64,000 nt of DNA from Pseudomonas sp. dw_612. GTDB taxonomy: Bacteria > Pseudomonadota > Gammaproteobacteria > Pseudomonadales > Pseudomonadaceae. This document shows, piece by piece, positions 41,970 to 52,004 of this stretch. The DNA lies in contig NZ_JAAVVC010000007.1 in the NCBI RefSeq assembly GCF_018449725.1, forward strand, positions 62,001 through 126,000, read 5' to 3'. The notes below the pieces were generated by a model. It saw nothing but the letters and a program-made list of their open reading frames with translations. It made no database searches and was not told the origin of the DNA. Position 1 is the stretch's first letter, and every line of letters starts with the position of its first letter. The translations under genes were made by a program, and so were the position numbers.

Positions 41970-43094
41970 ATGATGCGCAACACAGATGCCCAAGTGCTTT
42001 TTACACCCGGCCCGCTCAACACCTCGGCCACGGTGAAAAGCGCCATGCTGGACGATATCGGCTCCCGGACGACGGCGTCGTCCGAGCTGACCTCGCGAAT
42101 CTGTTCGAAATTGCTGGACGCTTACGCCATCGGTGACGCCTTTGCGGCGATTCCGGTGCAGGGCAGCGGCACCTTCGCCGTCGAAGCCATGCTGACCAGT
42201 TGCCTGCCGGCGACCGATTACTGCATCGGCGTGCTGGTCAACGGCGAATACAGCAAACGGATGCTGGAAATCTGCGAGATTTATGGCCTGCATCACGTGC
42301 CGTTGCAGTGCGATACCGAGACGGCCATCGACCCGGCACGGGTGGACGCCTTTTTGCTGGAGCATCCGCAGATCAGCCACTTGGCGCTGGTGCATTTCGA
42401 GACTGGCTTGGGCGTGCTCAATGACCTGGCGCAACTGGCCAGCGTCTGTGAGCGGCGTTCGGTGCAACTGCTGCTCGATGCCATCAGCACCTTCGGCGCG
42501 CTGCCGATTCCGTTCGACTCGCCAGCCCTGGCGGCTGTGGCCTTGTCGGCCAACAAATGCCTGCACTCGGTGCCGGGCATTGCGTTTGTCATCGCGCGCA
42601 AAGCCGCGCTGCAACCCAGCGTGCGGCGGAGCCTGAGCCTGGATCTGAATGCTCAGTGGCGCAAGCTGGAAAACGGTCATCAGTGGCGCTTTACGCCGCC
42701 GACCCATGTGCTGCTGGCGTTCGATCAGGCGCTGGATGAATGGGCCCGTGAGGGCAAGGCCGAGCGACGCCTGGACAAGTATCAGCAGCTCAATCGACAC
42801 CTGGTTCGACGGCTGGCCGAGCAAGGCATCGTGCCGCTGCTCGACGCGCATCATCGGGCGCCGATGATCACGACGTTCCTGTTGCCCGAGACCTTCGCCC
42901 TGTCATTCGAGCAGTTGTATCGGCACCTTGAAGCCGCGCAATTGATTATCTACCCCAGCACCTACTCGACCGCCAGGTCCTTCCGGATCGGCTGTATCGG
43001 TGAACTGGTCCGCGCCGATATCGATCGGTTGGCCGATGCACTGCGCAACGTTACCTCTTCATCCCAACTGATCGAGCCTGCCGCCCATGCATGA
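41970..43094 (+). CDS. phnW: 2-aminoethylphosphonate transaminase, PhnW type
   Basis: A 374-residue class V PLP transaminase with the PhnW pattern throughout: FTPGPLNTSATVKSAML, the QGSGTFAVEAML loop, LSANKCLHSVPGIAFVIAR (with the Schiff-base Lys), RRSLSLDLNAQW and WRFTPPTHVLLAF. PhnW interconverts phosphonoacetaldehyde and 2-aminoethylphosphonate with alanine/pyruvate; downstream of Ppd it would work in the biosynthetic direction. Tandem ATGs at 41970 and 41973 follow GGAGAGAG. Its 3' end overlaps the next transaminase by 8 bp. No phosphonatase (PhnX) is present, which argues against catabolism. Confidence 0.9.
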   Translation: MMRNTDAQVLFTPGPLNTSATVKSAMLDDIGSRTTASSELTSRICSKLLDAYAIGDAFAAIPVQGSGTFAVEAMLTSCLPATDYCIGVLVNGEYSKRMLEICEIYGLHHVPLQCDTETAIDPARVDAFLLEHPQISHLALVHFETGLGVLNDLAQLASVCERRSVQLLLDAISTFGALPIPFDSPALAAVALSANKCLHSVPGIAFVIARKAALQPSVRRSLSLDLNAQWRKLENGHQWRFTPPTHVLLAFDQALDEWAREGKAERRLDKYQQLNRHLVRRLAEQGIVPLLDAHHRAPMITTFLLPETFALSFEQLYRHLEAAQLIIYPSTYSTARSFRIGCIGELVRADIDRLADALRNVTSSSQLIEPAAHA

Positions 43095-44178
43095 AATCAA
43101 CCTGCGTATCACCGGTCCGACCCCTCTGGCGCCAGCGGTGCTTGAAGCCATGAGCCAGCAGATGGTCAGCCATCGCAGCGATGAATTCAAAGGCGTGTAT
43201 GCCGCCGTGGACCGCGATGTCCGGGCGCTGCTGGGCACGCGTCACCCGGCGATTTTCCTGACGTGCTCGGGCACCGGCGGGCTGGAAGCGGCGGTGCAGA
43301 ACGTGTTGCGGCCCGACGACAAGGTGCTGTCGCTGCACACCGGGTTTTACGGCGAGTTGTTCGCGCAGATCACCGAACGCGGTTTGCACGCGCCCGAACA
43401 ACTGACCCGCCTGCGCAGTGCGCCAGGGGAGTCGACGGATCCGCAGGCGCTGACACGGTTGTTGCAGGGCCAGCACTTTGATGCGGTGCTGATCACCCAC
43501 AATGAAAGTTCGACCGGCGTGCTCAACCCGCTCGAAGACCTGGTGCGGATCGTCAAGGCTCATTCCGACGCGCTGGTATTTTGCGATGCCGTCAGCAGCG
43601 CCGGCACGACCCCGATTTACATGGATCGATGGGGCGTGGATGTCCTGATCACGGTGCCGCAAAAAGGCTTGATGGCGCCACCGGGCCTGGCCATCGTGGT
43701 CGCCAACGAGCGGGCGCAAGAGCGGGCCAAGGGTGCCCGGGTCGGTCTGTATTTCGATTTCCAGCGCGCCCTCGCCAGTGCGCAACTGTGTCAAACCCCG
43801 TCGACGCCCTCGATCAGTTGTTTTCGCGGACTGCAGGCCAGCCTGCAATTGCTGTTTGCCGAAGGGCTGGATCACGTTTACGAACGGCACGTTCAGGCGC
43901 GGGCCTTGTGTCAGGAAGCCCTGCCAGGGCTGGGATTGGGCAGTTTCGCGAGTGCGCCGTTTCAATCCCCGGGCGTCACCGCGATCAGCCTGCCGGCGCA
44001 CATCAGCGCCCAATCATTACAATTGGCGCTGGAACAGAACTACAATCTGTTCGCCACACCGGCTGCCGGTCACTGGCAGGACAGGGTGTTACGCATTGCT
44101 CACATGGGCTGGTTCAGTCTTGCGGACATCGACCGGGCAATTGCCTGCATGAAGGATCATATGAGACAAACCTATTGA
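43087..44178 (+). CDS. Second class V aminotransferase (alanine-glyoxylate type)
   Basis: A 363-residue class V transaminase of the alanine/serine-glyoxylate branch: INLRITGPTPLAPAV, CSGTGGLEAAVQNVL, the PLP Asp in FCDAVSSAGTTP and the Schiff-base Lys in TVPQKGLMAPPG. It differs clearly from the PhnW-like gene just upstream. Two adjacent class V enzymes in one operon suggest two distinct amination or retro-aldol-type steps. It overlaps phnW by 8 bp and the transporter gene by 4 bp, so translation of all three is coupled. The substrate is unknown. Confidence 0.85.
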   Translation: MHEINLRITGPTPLAPAVLEAMSQQMVSHRSDEFKGVYAAVDRDVRALLGTRHPAIFLTCSGTGGLEAAVQNVLRPDDKVLSLHTGFYGELFAQITERGLHAPEQLTRLRSAPGESTDPQALTRLLQGQHFDAVLITHNESSTGVLNPLEDLVRIVKAHSDALVFCDAVSSAGTTPIYMDRWGVDVLITVPQKGLMAPPGLAIVVANERAQERAKGARVGLYFDFQRALASAQLCQTPSTPSISCFRGLQASLQLLFAEGLDHVYERHVQARALCQEALPGLGLGSFASAPFQSPGVTAISLPAHISAQSLQLALEQNYNLFATPAAGHWQDRVLRIAHMGWFSLADIDRAIACMKDHMRQTY

Positions 44179-45050
44179 ATACCGAGATCAGTCACCTCGA
44201 TCTTTCGTTGGCCAAGGGCTATGCCCTGAATGTCGTGTACGCCGTGCTGACCGCGATCGCCATCGTTTTCCTCAGCCATGTCGGTGCGGGGATCCCCATG
44301 ACGGTGGCGCTGTTCTACATGGCCATCGGTTCCAGCATTGTCTTCAACGTGGTGGAAGCGGCGCGTTTCAAAACCCTGCACCTGGCGGTGCTCAAGCATT
44401 GGCGCTACTGGCTGGGCATGTCGGTGGCGTTCATTCTGAACTGGGTGTTTTCCTATTACAGCGCCACCCATTCAACGGCCGAGTTCTACATCTCGGTGTT
44501 TTTCCTGACCTCCGCCTGCTGCGCCAGCCTCAAGGCCCGGGACCTCTGGAAAGCCCTGGTGTGTGTGCTGGCCATTTACATGGCGTTCGTGCTGACCCAA
44601 ACCAGTGTGGCTGCGCTGGTGGCCGCCGTGCTCGCCGGTATGTCGGTGTTTGCCTATTTCGTGCTCTCACACAGCTTTGCGACACGGGCGCATCTGTCGG
44701 CCAATTCTATTGTCGCCGTACGCTGCTATTTGCTGGCGTTGGCCGCGTTTGGCTATTTGCTGGTCAGCGGTGAATTGTCCAGGCTGGCGGTTCCGGTCTA
44801 TCAGATCCCGGAACTGCTGTTCCTGGTGTTCTTCAACATGATCATCCCGTCATTCCTGTCGCAGACCTGCCTGCACCACGTGGGCGTTACGCGGTTCACC
44901 CAGATCAACTCACTGATCCCGGTGATTGCGTTTGCGTTGCAGACGGTGTTCCTCGGCGAATGGCGGCTGCCGATCCTGTTGATGTGCATCCTGGCGACAG
45001 TGGCCCTCAACCATCAGTTCTTCCTCAGGCCTCGGGTCCGGCAGGCATAA
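44175..45050 (+). CDS. DMT/EamA-like transporter ending the phosphonate operon
   Basis: A protein of 291 residues with about ten hydrophobic segments (first YALNVVYAVLTAIAIVFLSH). TTG 44175 is taken as start: it overlaps the upstream TGA (TTGA) and is in frame, but no strong ribosome binding site is present, so coupling is assumed. It resembles EamA-type drug/metabolite transporters, including LLFLVFFNMIIPSFLSQTCL and HHVGVTRFTQINSLIPVIAF. It is the last gene of the rightward operon, mirroring the exporter that ends the leftward operon. Confidence 0.7.
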   Translation: MNTEISHLDLSLAKGYALNVVYAVLTAIAIVFLSHVGAGIPMTVALFYMAIGSSIVFNVVEAARFKTLHLAVLKHWRYWLGMSVAFILNWVFSYYSATHSTAEFYISVFFLTSACCASLKARDLWKALVCVLAIYMAFVLTQTSVAALVAAVLAGMSVFAYFVLSHSFATRAHLSANSIVAVRCYLLALAAFGYLLVSGELSRLAVPVYQIPELLFLVFFNMIIPSFLSQTCLHHVGVTRFTQINSLIPVIAFALQTVFLGEWRLPILLMCILATVALNHQFFLRPRVRQA

Positions 45051-45063
45051 GCGGGCCGTAACG

Positions 45064-45105
45064 AAAAAGCCCACCCACCGCAGACGCGGTGGGTGGGCTT
45101 TTTGT
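45064..45105. terminator. Strong bidirectional rho-independent terminator
   Basis: AAAAAGCCCACCCACCG pairs with CGGTGGGTGGGCTTTTT around a short loop. It has A- and T-tracts on both sides and therefore serves both the rightward phosphonate operon and the leftward ilvE gene. Confidence 0.95.
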
Positions 45106-45116
45106 GTGCGGCAGGA

Positions 45117-46136
45117 TCAGACTTTGACGATCCAGCCCGCTGGCGCTTCGATGTCGCCGGTCTGTACACCGGTCAGCTCTTTGTAGAGCTTCTGGGTGAC
45201 CGGGCCGACTTCGGTTTCGCTATGGAACACATGCAGGTGGTCGTTGTAGCTGATGCCGCCGATCGGGGTGATCACGGCAGCGGTGCCGCAGGCGCCGGCT
45301 TCCTTGAAGTCCGACAGCTTGTCGATCAGCACGTCGCCTTCAACCACTTCCAGGCCCAGACGCGATTTTGCCAGCTCGATCAACGACAGACGGGTGATGC
45401 CCGGCAGTACCGACGGCGAGTTCGGGGTGACGAATTTGTTGTCGTGGGTGATCCCGAAGAAGTTGGCCGAACCGACTTCCTCGATTTTGGTGTGGGTCAT
45501 CGGGTCCAGGTAGATGCAGTCGGCAAAATGCGCCTTCTTGGCCTGGGAGCCCGGCATCAGGCTGGCGGCGTAGTTGCCACCGACCTTGGCCGCGCCGGTG
45601 CCTTGTGGGGCTGCACGGTCATAGCTGGAGATCAGGAAGTTGTGCGGGGTCAGGCCGCCCTTGAAGTAGGCGCCGACCGGAATCGCGAAGATCGAGAAGA
45701 TGAACTCGGGGGCGGTACGCACGCCGATGTTGTCACCCACGCCGATCACGAACGGACGCAGGTACAGCGCGCCGCCAGTGCCGTAAGGCGGGATGAAACG
45801 CTCGTTGGCGCGAACCACGGCTTTGCAGGCTTCGATGAACTGCTCGGTTTCGACGAACGGCATCAGCAGGCGTGCACAGCTGCGCTGCATGCGCAGGGCG
45901 TTCTGGTCCGGGCGGAACAGGTTGATCGAACCGTCCTTGCAACGATAGGCCTTCATGCCTTCGAAGCACTGCTGACCATAGTGAAGGGCAGTCGAGCCTT
46001 CGCTGATGTGCAGCACGTTATCTTCGGTCAGGGTGCCTTCGTCCCAGGAGCCGTTACGCCAGTACGACAGGAAACGCTTGTCTGTCTTGATGTAGTCAAA
46101 ACCCAACTTGTCCCAATTGATGCTTTCGTTACCCAT
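45117..46136 (-). CDS. ilvE: Branched-chain amino acid aminotransferase
   Basis: A 339-residue class IV PLP transaminase. The Schiff-base Lys lies in GTGAAKVGGNYAAS, and the class IV segment EEVGSANFFGITHDN and GITRLSLIELA are present. The length and YIKTDKRFLSYWRNGSW opening match the long (BCAT type II) form. The start ATG 46136 follows AGAGGGTGTC. It removes the amino group from Leu, Ile and Val to give the keto acids used by the bkd complex encoded next to it, but it also serves biosynthesis. Confidence 0.95.
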   Translation of the reverse strand: MGNESINWDKLGFDYIKTDKRFLSYWRNGSWDEGTLTEDNVLHISEGSTALHYGQQCFEGMKAYRCKDGSINLFRPDQNALRMQRSCARLLMPFVETEQFIEACKAVVRANERFIPPYGTGGALYLRPFVIGVGDNIGVRTAPEFIFSIFAIPVGAYFKGGLTPHNFLISSYDRAAPQGTGAAKVGGNYAASLMPGSQAKKAHFADCIYLDPMTHTKIEEVGSANFFGITHDNKFVTPNSPSVLPGITRLSLIELAKSRLGLEVVEGDVLIDKLSDFKEAGACGTAAVITPIGGISYNDHLHVFHSETEVGPVTQKLYKELTGVQTGDIEAPAGWIVKV

Positions 46137-46270
46137 GACACCCTCTATCACTTAACAACCGCCGAAACGGTTCAAGGCTTCTGACGTTTTTTGGATGGGG
46201 ACAACAATACTTCATTCCGGGCCTGTTTCGCAGCCTGGAATTCGATCTCTGCGACCATCGATTGGCCCTT

Positions 46271-46304
46271 GTAGCAGCTGCCTCGCTCCGCTCGACAGCT
46301 GCTA
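46271..46304. terminator. Stem-loop after lpdV (short TGTAGCAGCTG repeat)
   Basis: TTGTAGCAGCTG pairs with CAGCTGCTACAA around CCTCGCTCCGCTCGA. It lies 20 bp beyond the lpdV stop (minus strand). It has no T-tract, but it is well placed to end or stabilise the bkd transcript, and it belongs to the same dispersed family as the repeats at 2026 and 56038. Confidence 0.6.
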
Positions 46305-46323
46305 CAAGGGGTTGCGCTTGATT

Positions 46324-47706
46324 TTAGAGGTGCAGCGCATGCCCGAGCGCACGCAACGCCGCTTCCTGCACCGCCTCGCCCAGCGTCGGATGTGCATGGA
46401 TGGTGCCGGCGATGTCTTCCAGCCGCGCGCCCATTTCCAGGCTTTGGCCGAACGCCGTCGACAACTCCGACACCCCAACCCCCACCGCTTGCCAGCCCAC
46501 AATCAGGTGATTGTCCCGACGAGCGACCACTCGCACGAAGCCGGTTTTCGACTCCAGGGTCATCGCCCGGCCATTGGCTGCGAACGGGAAGCTCGAAACG
46601 ATGCAGTCCAGACCAGCCGCTTCGGCTTCAGATGGGGTCTTGCCGACCACCACCAGTTCCGGGTCGGTAAAGCACACGGCGGCGATGGCGGTGGGGTTGA
46701 ATTCGCGGGTTTTACCGCTGATCAGCTCGGCGACCATCTCGCCCTGGGCCATGGCCCGGTGCGCGAGCATCGGTTCACCGCTCAGGTCGCCGATGGCGTA
46801 GACGTTGCGCATGCTGGTCTGGCAGCGGTTGTCGATCTTGATCGCCGAACCGTTCATCGTCAGATTCAGCGCTTCGAGGTTCCAGCCCTGGGTGTTCGGC
46901 TTACGACCGACAGCGACCAGGACCTGATCGGTTTCCAGGTTGATGGTGTCGCCATTCGGATCAAGCACTTGCAGTATATTGCTAGCAGAATCAAAGTCTT
47001 GAACGCTGTGCTTCAAGTAAAGCTTTACACCAAGTTGCTTCAATGCTTCGTGCACCGGGTGCGTCAGTTCTGCGTCGTAGGCCGGCAGGATACGATCCTG
47101 AGCCTCGACCACGCTGACCTCGGCGCCGAGCTTGCGATAGGCGATCCCGAGTTCCAGACCGATGTAACCGCCACCGACCACAATCAGGCGTTTCGGCACG
47201 GACTTCGGTGCCAAGGCTTCAGTGGAGGAAATGATCGGTCCGCCAATCGGCAGCATCGGCAGGTTCACGCTTTTCGAGCCAGTGGCCAGCACCAGGTGCT
47301 CGCACTGAATCCGCGTGTCGCCGACGTCAACGGTCTTGCCGTCGATGACCTTGGCCCAGCCTTGAATGACCTGGACCTTGTGTTTCTTCAGCAGCGCGGA
47401 AACGCCGGTGGTCAGGCGATCGACAATGCCATCCTTCCATTCAACACTTTTAGTGATGTCGAGGGTCGGCGCCGAAACGCTGATGCCCAAGGCCGAATGC
47501 TGACTGTGATGCTGAGTTTGATGAAACTGCTCGGCGACGTGAATCAGCGCTTTCGACGGAATGCAGCCGATGTTCAGGCAGGTGCCGCCCAACGATTCGC
47601 CTTCCACCAGAATGGTTGAAATGCCCAGTTGGCCGGCGCGAATCGCCGTCACATAACCGCCAGGGCCGCCGCCGATAATCAGCAGCGTGGTGTTCAAGTT
47701 TTGCAT
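46324..47706 (-). CDS. lpdV: Dihydrolipoyl dehydrogenase of the bkd complex (E3)
   Basis: A 460-residue flavoprotein disulfide reductase. The FAD motif is [17 protein letters not shown], the redox-active disulfide [13 protein letters not shown], the NAD motif [15 protein letters not shown], the second FAD block [17 protein letters not shown], and the C-terminal His-Glu pair region [15 protein letters not shown]. It reoxidises the lipoyl groups of BkdB. The start ATG 47706 is 7 bp after the bkdB stop; the longer frame reads into bkdB. Pseudomonads carry a dedicated LpdV for this complex. Confidence 0.95.
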   Translation of the reverse strand: MQNLNTTLLIIGGGPGGYVTAIRAGQLGISTILVEGESLGGTCLNIGCIPSKALIHVAEQFHQTQHHSQHSALGISVSAPTLDITKSVEWKDGIVDRLTTGVSALLKKHKVQVIQGWAKVIDGKTVDVGDTRIQCEHLVLATGSKSVNLPMLPIGGPIISSTEALAPKSVPKRLIVVGGGYIGLELGIAYRKLGAEVSVVEAQDRILPAYDAELTHPVHEALKQLGVKLYLKHSVQDFDSASNILQVLDPNGDTINLETDQVLVAVGRKPNTQGWNLEALNLTMNGSAIKIDNRCQTSMRNVYAIGDLSGEPMLAHRAMAQGEMVAELISGKTREFNPTAIAAVCFTDPELVVVGKTPSEAEAAGLDCIVSSFPFAANGRAMTLESKTGFVRVVARRDNHLIVGWQAVGVGVSELSTAFGQSLEMGARLEDIAGTIHAHPTLGEAVQEAALRALGHALHL

Positions 47707-47713
47707 TCTGGGC

Positions 47714-48985
47714 TTACTCCACAAACAGGGTCGCGGGTTGTTCGAGCAGGCCACGGATGGCCTGGATGAATTGCGCCGCGTCCATGCCATCGACCACCCG
47801 GTGATCGAAGGAGCTGGAGAGGTTCATCATCTTGCGGATCACGATCTGGCCTTTGATCACCATCGGACGTTCGACGATTTTGTTCACGCCGACGATCGCC
47901 ACTTCCGGCAGGTTCAGCACCGGCGTACTGACAATGCCGCCCAACGCGCCGAGGCTGGTCAAGGTAATGGTTGAGCCGGACAGTTCATCGCGGCTGGCCT
48001 TGCCATTGCGAGCAGCGGTGGCCAAACGCGAGATTTCCTGGGCGCTGTCCCACAGGCTGCGGGCTTCGGCGTGACGGACGACAGGCACCATCAAGCCGAT
48101 ATCGCTTTGGGTGGCGACGCCGACATGCACCGCACCGAGGCGGGTGATGACCTGGGCTTCGTCGTCGTAACGGGCGTTGATCTGCGGGAAGTCACGCAGG
48201 GCGACGACCAGGGCGCGAACCAGAAACGGCAGCAAGGTCAGCTTGCCACGGGCCGCACCGTGTTTTTCGTTCAGGTGGGCGCGCAGTTCTTCCACGGCGG
48301 TGACGTCGATTTCCTCGACATAACTGAAGTGGGCCGCGCGCTGGGTGGCGTCCTGCATGCGCTGGGCGATCTTGCGGCGCATGCCGATCACCGGGATTTG
48401 CTGCTCGTCGGTACGCTGGGCGTAAGCGGCAACCGGCGCCGAGGCGTTCGACTGACCTTCGGCCAAGTAGGCGTCGAGGTCTTCGTGCAATACACGCCCG
48501 GCAGGGCCAGTGCCACGCACCAGGCGCAGCTGGATGCCGAGGTCCAGCGCATGTTTGCGCACGGCCGGGGAGGCCAATGGACGTTCGTCGGCTTCACGGG
48601 CAACCATCGGGCCTTGGCACACGGCGGCGGGGCGCGGTGCCGCAACCGGTTTGCTTTCAACTTCAACTTTAGAAGCCACCGCAACCGGCGCTTCTTTTAC
48701 AGCAGCCGCAGCAGGCTGCGCGGACTCTTTAAAGTTACCCGCGCCCTCAACTTCAATGCTGATCAGAATGCTGCCAACCGCCATGACTTCGCCCGGCACA
48801 CCGCCGAGGGAGATGACTTTGCCATGCACCGGCGAAGGGATGTCGACCATCGCCTTGTCGGTCATCACATCGGCCAGCACCTGATCTTCGACCACCATGT
48901 CGCCGACCTTGACGTGCCATACCGACAATTCAACTTCTGCAATGCCTTCGCCAATGTCCGGCATTTTAATAACGTGCGTGCCCAT
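47714..48985 (-). CDS. bkdB: Lipoamide acyltransferase of branched-chain keto acid dehydrogenase (E2)
   Basis: A 423-residue E2 protein. The lipoyl domain occupies about residues 3-78 with the lipoylated Lys in [11 protein letters not shown]. An Ala/Pro/Val-rich linker (about 90-130) precedes the E1/E3-binding domain ([18 protein letters not shown]). The catalytic acyltransferase domain ends with [17 protein letters not shown] (His and Asp). It accepts isobutyryl, 2-methylbutyryl and isovaleryl groups. The stop-start arrangement with bkdA2 is immediate. Confidence 0.95.
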   Translation of the reverse strand: MGTHVIKMPDIGEGIAEVELSVWHVKVGDMVVEDQVLADVMTDKAMVDIPSPVHGKVISLGGVPGEVMAVGSILISIEVEGAGNFKESAQPAAAAVKEAPVAVASKVEVESKPVAAPRPAAVCQGPMVAREADERPLASPAVRKHALDLGIQLRLVRGTGPAGRVLHEDLDAYLAEGQSNASAPVAAYAQRTDEQQIPVIGMRRKIAQRMQDATQRAAHFSYVEEIDVTAVEELRAHLNEKHGAARGKLTLLPFLVRALVVALRDFPQINARYDDEAQVITRLGAVHVGVATQSDIGLMVPVVRHAEARSLWDSAQEISRLATAARNGKASRDELSGSTITLTSLGALGGIVSTPVLNLPEVAIVGVNKIVERPMVIKGQIVIRKMMNLSSSFDHRVVDGMDAAQFIQAIRGLLEQPATLFVE

Positions 48986-50044
48986 TCAGACCTCCATAAC
49001 CCGTTTCAACGCCGCGCCCACACGGGACGGTCCTGGGAAATACGCCCACTCTTGCGCGTGCGGGTAGGGGGTGTCCCAACCGGTGACGCGTTCGATCGGC
49101 GCTTCCAGGTAGTGGAAGCAATGCTCTTGCACCAGCGCGACCAGTTCGGCGCCGAAACCGCAGGTGCGGGTGGCTTCGTGAACGATCACGCAGCGACCGG
49201 TTTTCTTCACCGATTTGACGATGGTTTCGAGGTCCAACGGCCACAGGCTGCGCAGGTCGATGACTTCAGCGTCGACGCCGCTTTCTTCAGCAGCAACTTG
49301 CGACACATAAACCGTGGTGCCGTAGGTCAGGATCGTGACTTCCTTGCCCGGGCGGGCGATGGCGGCAACGTCCAGCGGCACGGTGTAGTAACCGTCCGGC
49401 ACTTGCGCGGCCGGGTGTTTCGACCACGGGGTTACCGGCCGGTCGTGGTGGCCGTCGAACGGGCCGTTGTACAGGCGTTTCGGTTCGAGGAAGATCACCG
49501 GGTCATCGTTTTCGATGGAGGCGATCAGCAAGCCTTTGGCGTCATACGGGTTCGAAGGCATGACAGTGCGCAGACCACAGACCTGAGTGAACATCGCCTC
49601 GATACTTTGGCTGTGGGTCTGGCCGCCGTAGATGCCGCCGCCGCAGGGCATGCGCAGGGTCATCGGTGCGGTGAACTCGCCGGCCGAGCGATAACGCAGG
49701 CGGGCGGCTTCGGAAATGATCTGGTCCGACGCCGGGTACACGTAGTCGGCGAACTGAATCTCGGCCACCGGGCGCAGACCGTAGGCGCCCATGCCCACGG
49801 CAACGCCGACGATCCCGCTTTCGGAAATCGGCGCATCGAAGACGCGGGAGGTGCCGTATTTGCTCTGCAAGCCTTCGGTGCAACGGAACACACCGCCGAA
49901 GTAACCCACGTCCTGGCCGAATACGACGACGTTGTCGTCACGCTCAAGCATCACGTCCATGGCCGAGCGCAGAGCCTGGATCATGGTCATGGTGGTCGTG
50001 GTCATGGCGGTTTCCAATTCAATGCTGGTGTTGTGGTCGTTCAT
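48986..50044 (-). CDS. bkdA2: Branched-chain keto acid dehydrogenase E1 beta subunit
   Basis: A 352-residue transketolase-like beta subunit. The N-terminus MNDHNTSIELETAM and TMIQALRSAMDVMLERDDNV closely resemble the P. putida protein as I recall it. RVFDAPISESGIVGVAVG and IYGGQTHSQSIEAMF are characteristic. With bkdA1 it forms the E1 alpha2-beta2 heterotetramer. It starts 1 bp after the bkdA1 stop, and its own stop abuts bkdB. Confidence 0.95.
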   Translation of the reverse strand: MNDHNTSIELETAMTTTTMTMIQALRSAMDVMLERDDNVVVFGQDVGYFGGVFRCTEGLQSKYGTSRVFDAPISESGIVGVAVGMGAYGLRPVAEIQFADYVYPASDQIISEAARLRYRSAGEFTAPMTLRMPCGGGIYGGQTHSQSIEAMFTQVCGLRTVMPSNPYDAKGLLIASIENDDPVIFLEPKRLYNGPFDGHHDRPVTPWSKHPAAQVPDGYYTVPLDVAAIARPGKEVTILTYGTTVYVSQVAAEESGVDAEVIDLRSLWPLDLETIVKSVKKTGRCVIVHEATRTCGFGAELVALVQEHCFHYLEAPIERVTGWDTPYPHAQEWAYFPGPSRVGAALKRVMEV

Positions 50045-50045
50045 G

Positions 50046-51467
<1,422 letters not shown>

Positions 51468-51956
51468 ATGCGCAAATTGGATCGTACGGATATTGGCATT
51501 CTCAACAGCCTTCAGGAGAACGCCCGCATCACCAACGCCGACCTCGCCCGTTCGGTGAACCTGTCGCCGACGCCGTGTTTCAACCGGGTCAAGGCGATGG
51601 AGGAATTGGGGCTGATTCGTGAACAAGTGACCTTGCTCGATGCTGACCTGCTGGGGCTGCATGTGAATGTGTTCATTCACGTCAGCCTGGAGAAGCAGGT
51701 GGAAGAGGCGCTGGCGCATTTCGAAGAGGCGATTTCGGATCGCCCGGAAGTGATGGAGTGTTACTTGATGGCGGGGGATCCGGATTATCTGATCCGGGTG
51801 TTGGTGCCGACGATTCAGTCGCTGGAGCGCTTTATGATGGACTTCCTCACCAAAGTCCCTGGCGTTGCCAACATCCGTTCGAGCTTTGCGCTGAAGCAAG
51901 TGCGATACAAAACCGCGCTGCCGTTGCCGGCGAATGGGTTGACCTTGGGGGCTTAG
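51468..51956 (+). CDS. bkdR: Lrp/AsnC-family activator BkdR
   Basis: A 162-residue Lrp-type regulator. The helix-turn-helix (residues 18-45) is [20 protein letters not shown] and the RAM ligand domain follows, with [17 protein letters not shown]. Its divergent position and sequence match BkdR of P. putida, which activates the bkd operon in response to branched-chain amino acids. It starts at ATG 51468 with only a modest ribosome binding site (CAGGTGG). Confidence 0.9.
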   Translation: MRKLDRTDIGILNSLQENARITNADLARSVNLSPTPCFNRVKAMEELGLIREQVTLLDADLLGLHVNVFIHVSLEKQVEEALAHFEEAISDRPEVMECYLMAGDPDYLIRVLVPTIQSLERFMMDFLTKVPGVANIRSSFALKQVRYKTALPLPANGLTLGA

Positions 51957-52004
51957 TGTCTTTCGCTCATACGGATGAGGCCGATCCTTGGCCTCGCGTC
52001 TCCG

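Noticed and set aside
41087..43094. Phosphonate catabolic operon (PhnY/PhnZ or PhnW/PhnX)
   Set aside because: PepM and Ppd are biosynthetic, and neither PhnZ nor PhnX is present, so degradation is the less likely reading.
46195..47619. 474-residue plus-strand frame opposite lpdV
   Set aside because: Antisense shadow of lpdV with no domain and no ribosome binding site.
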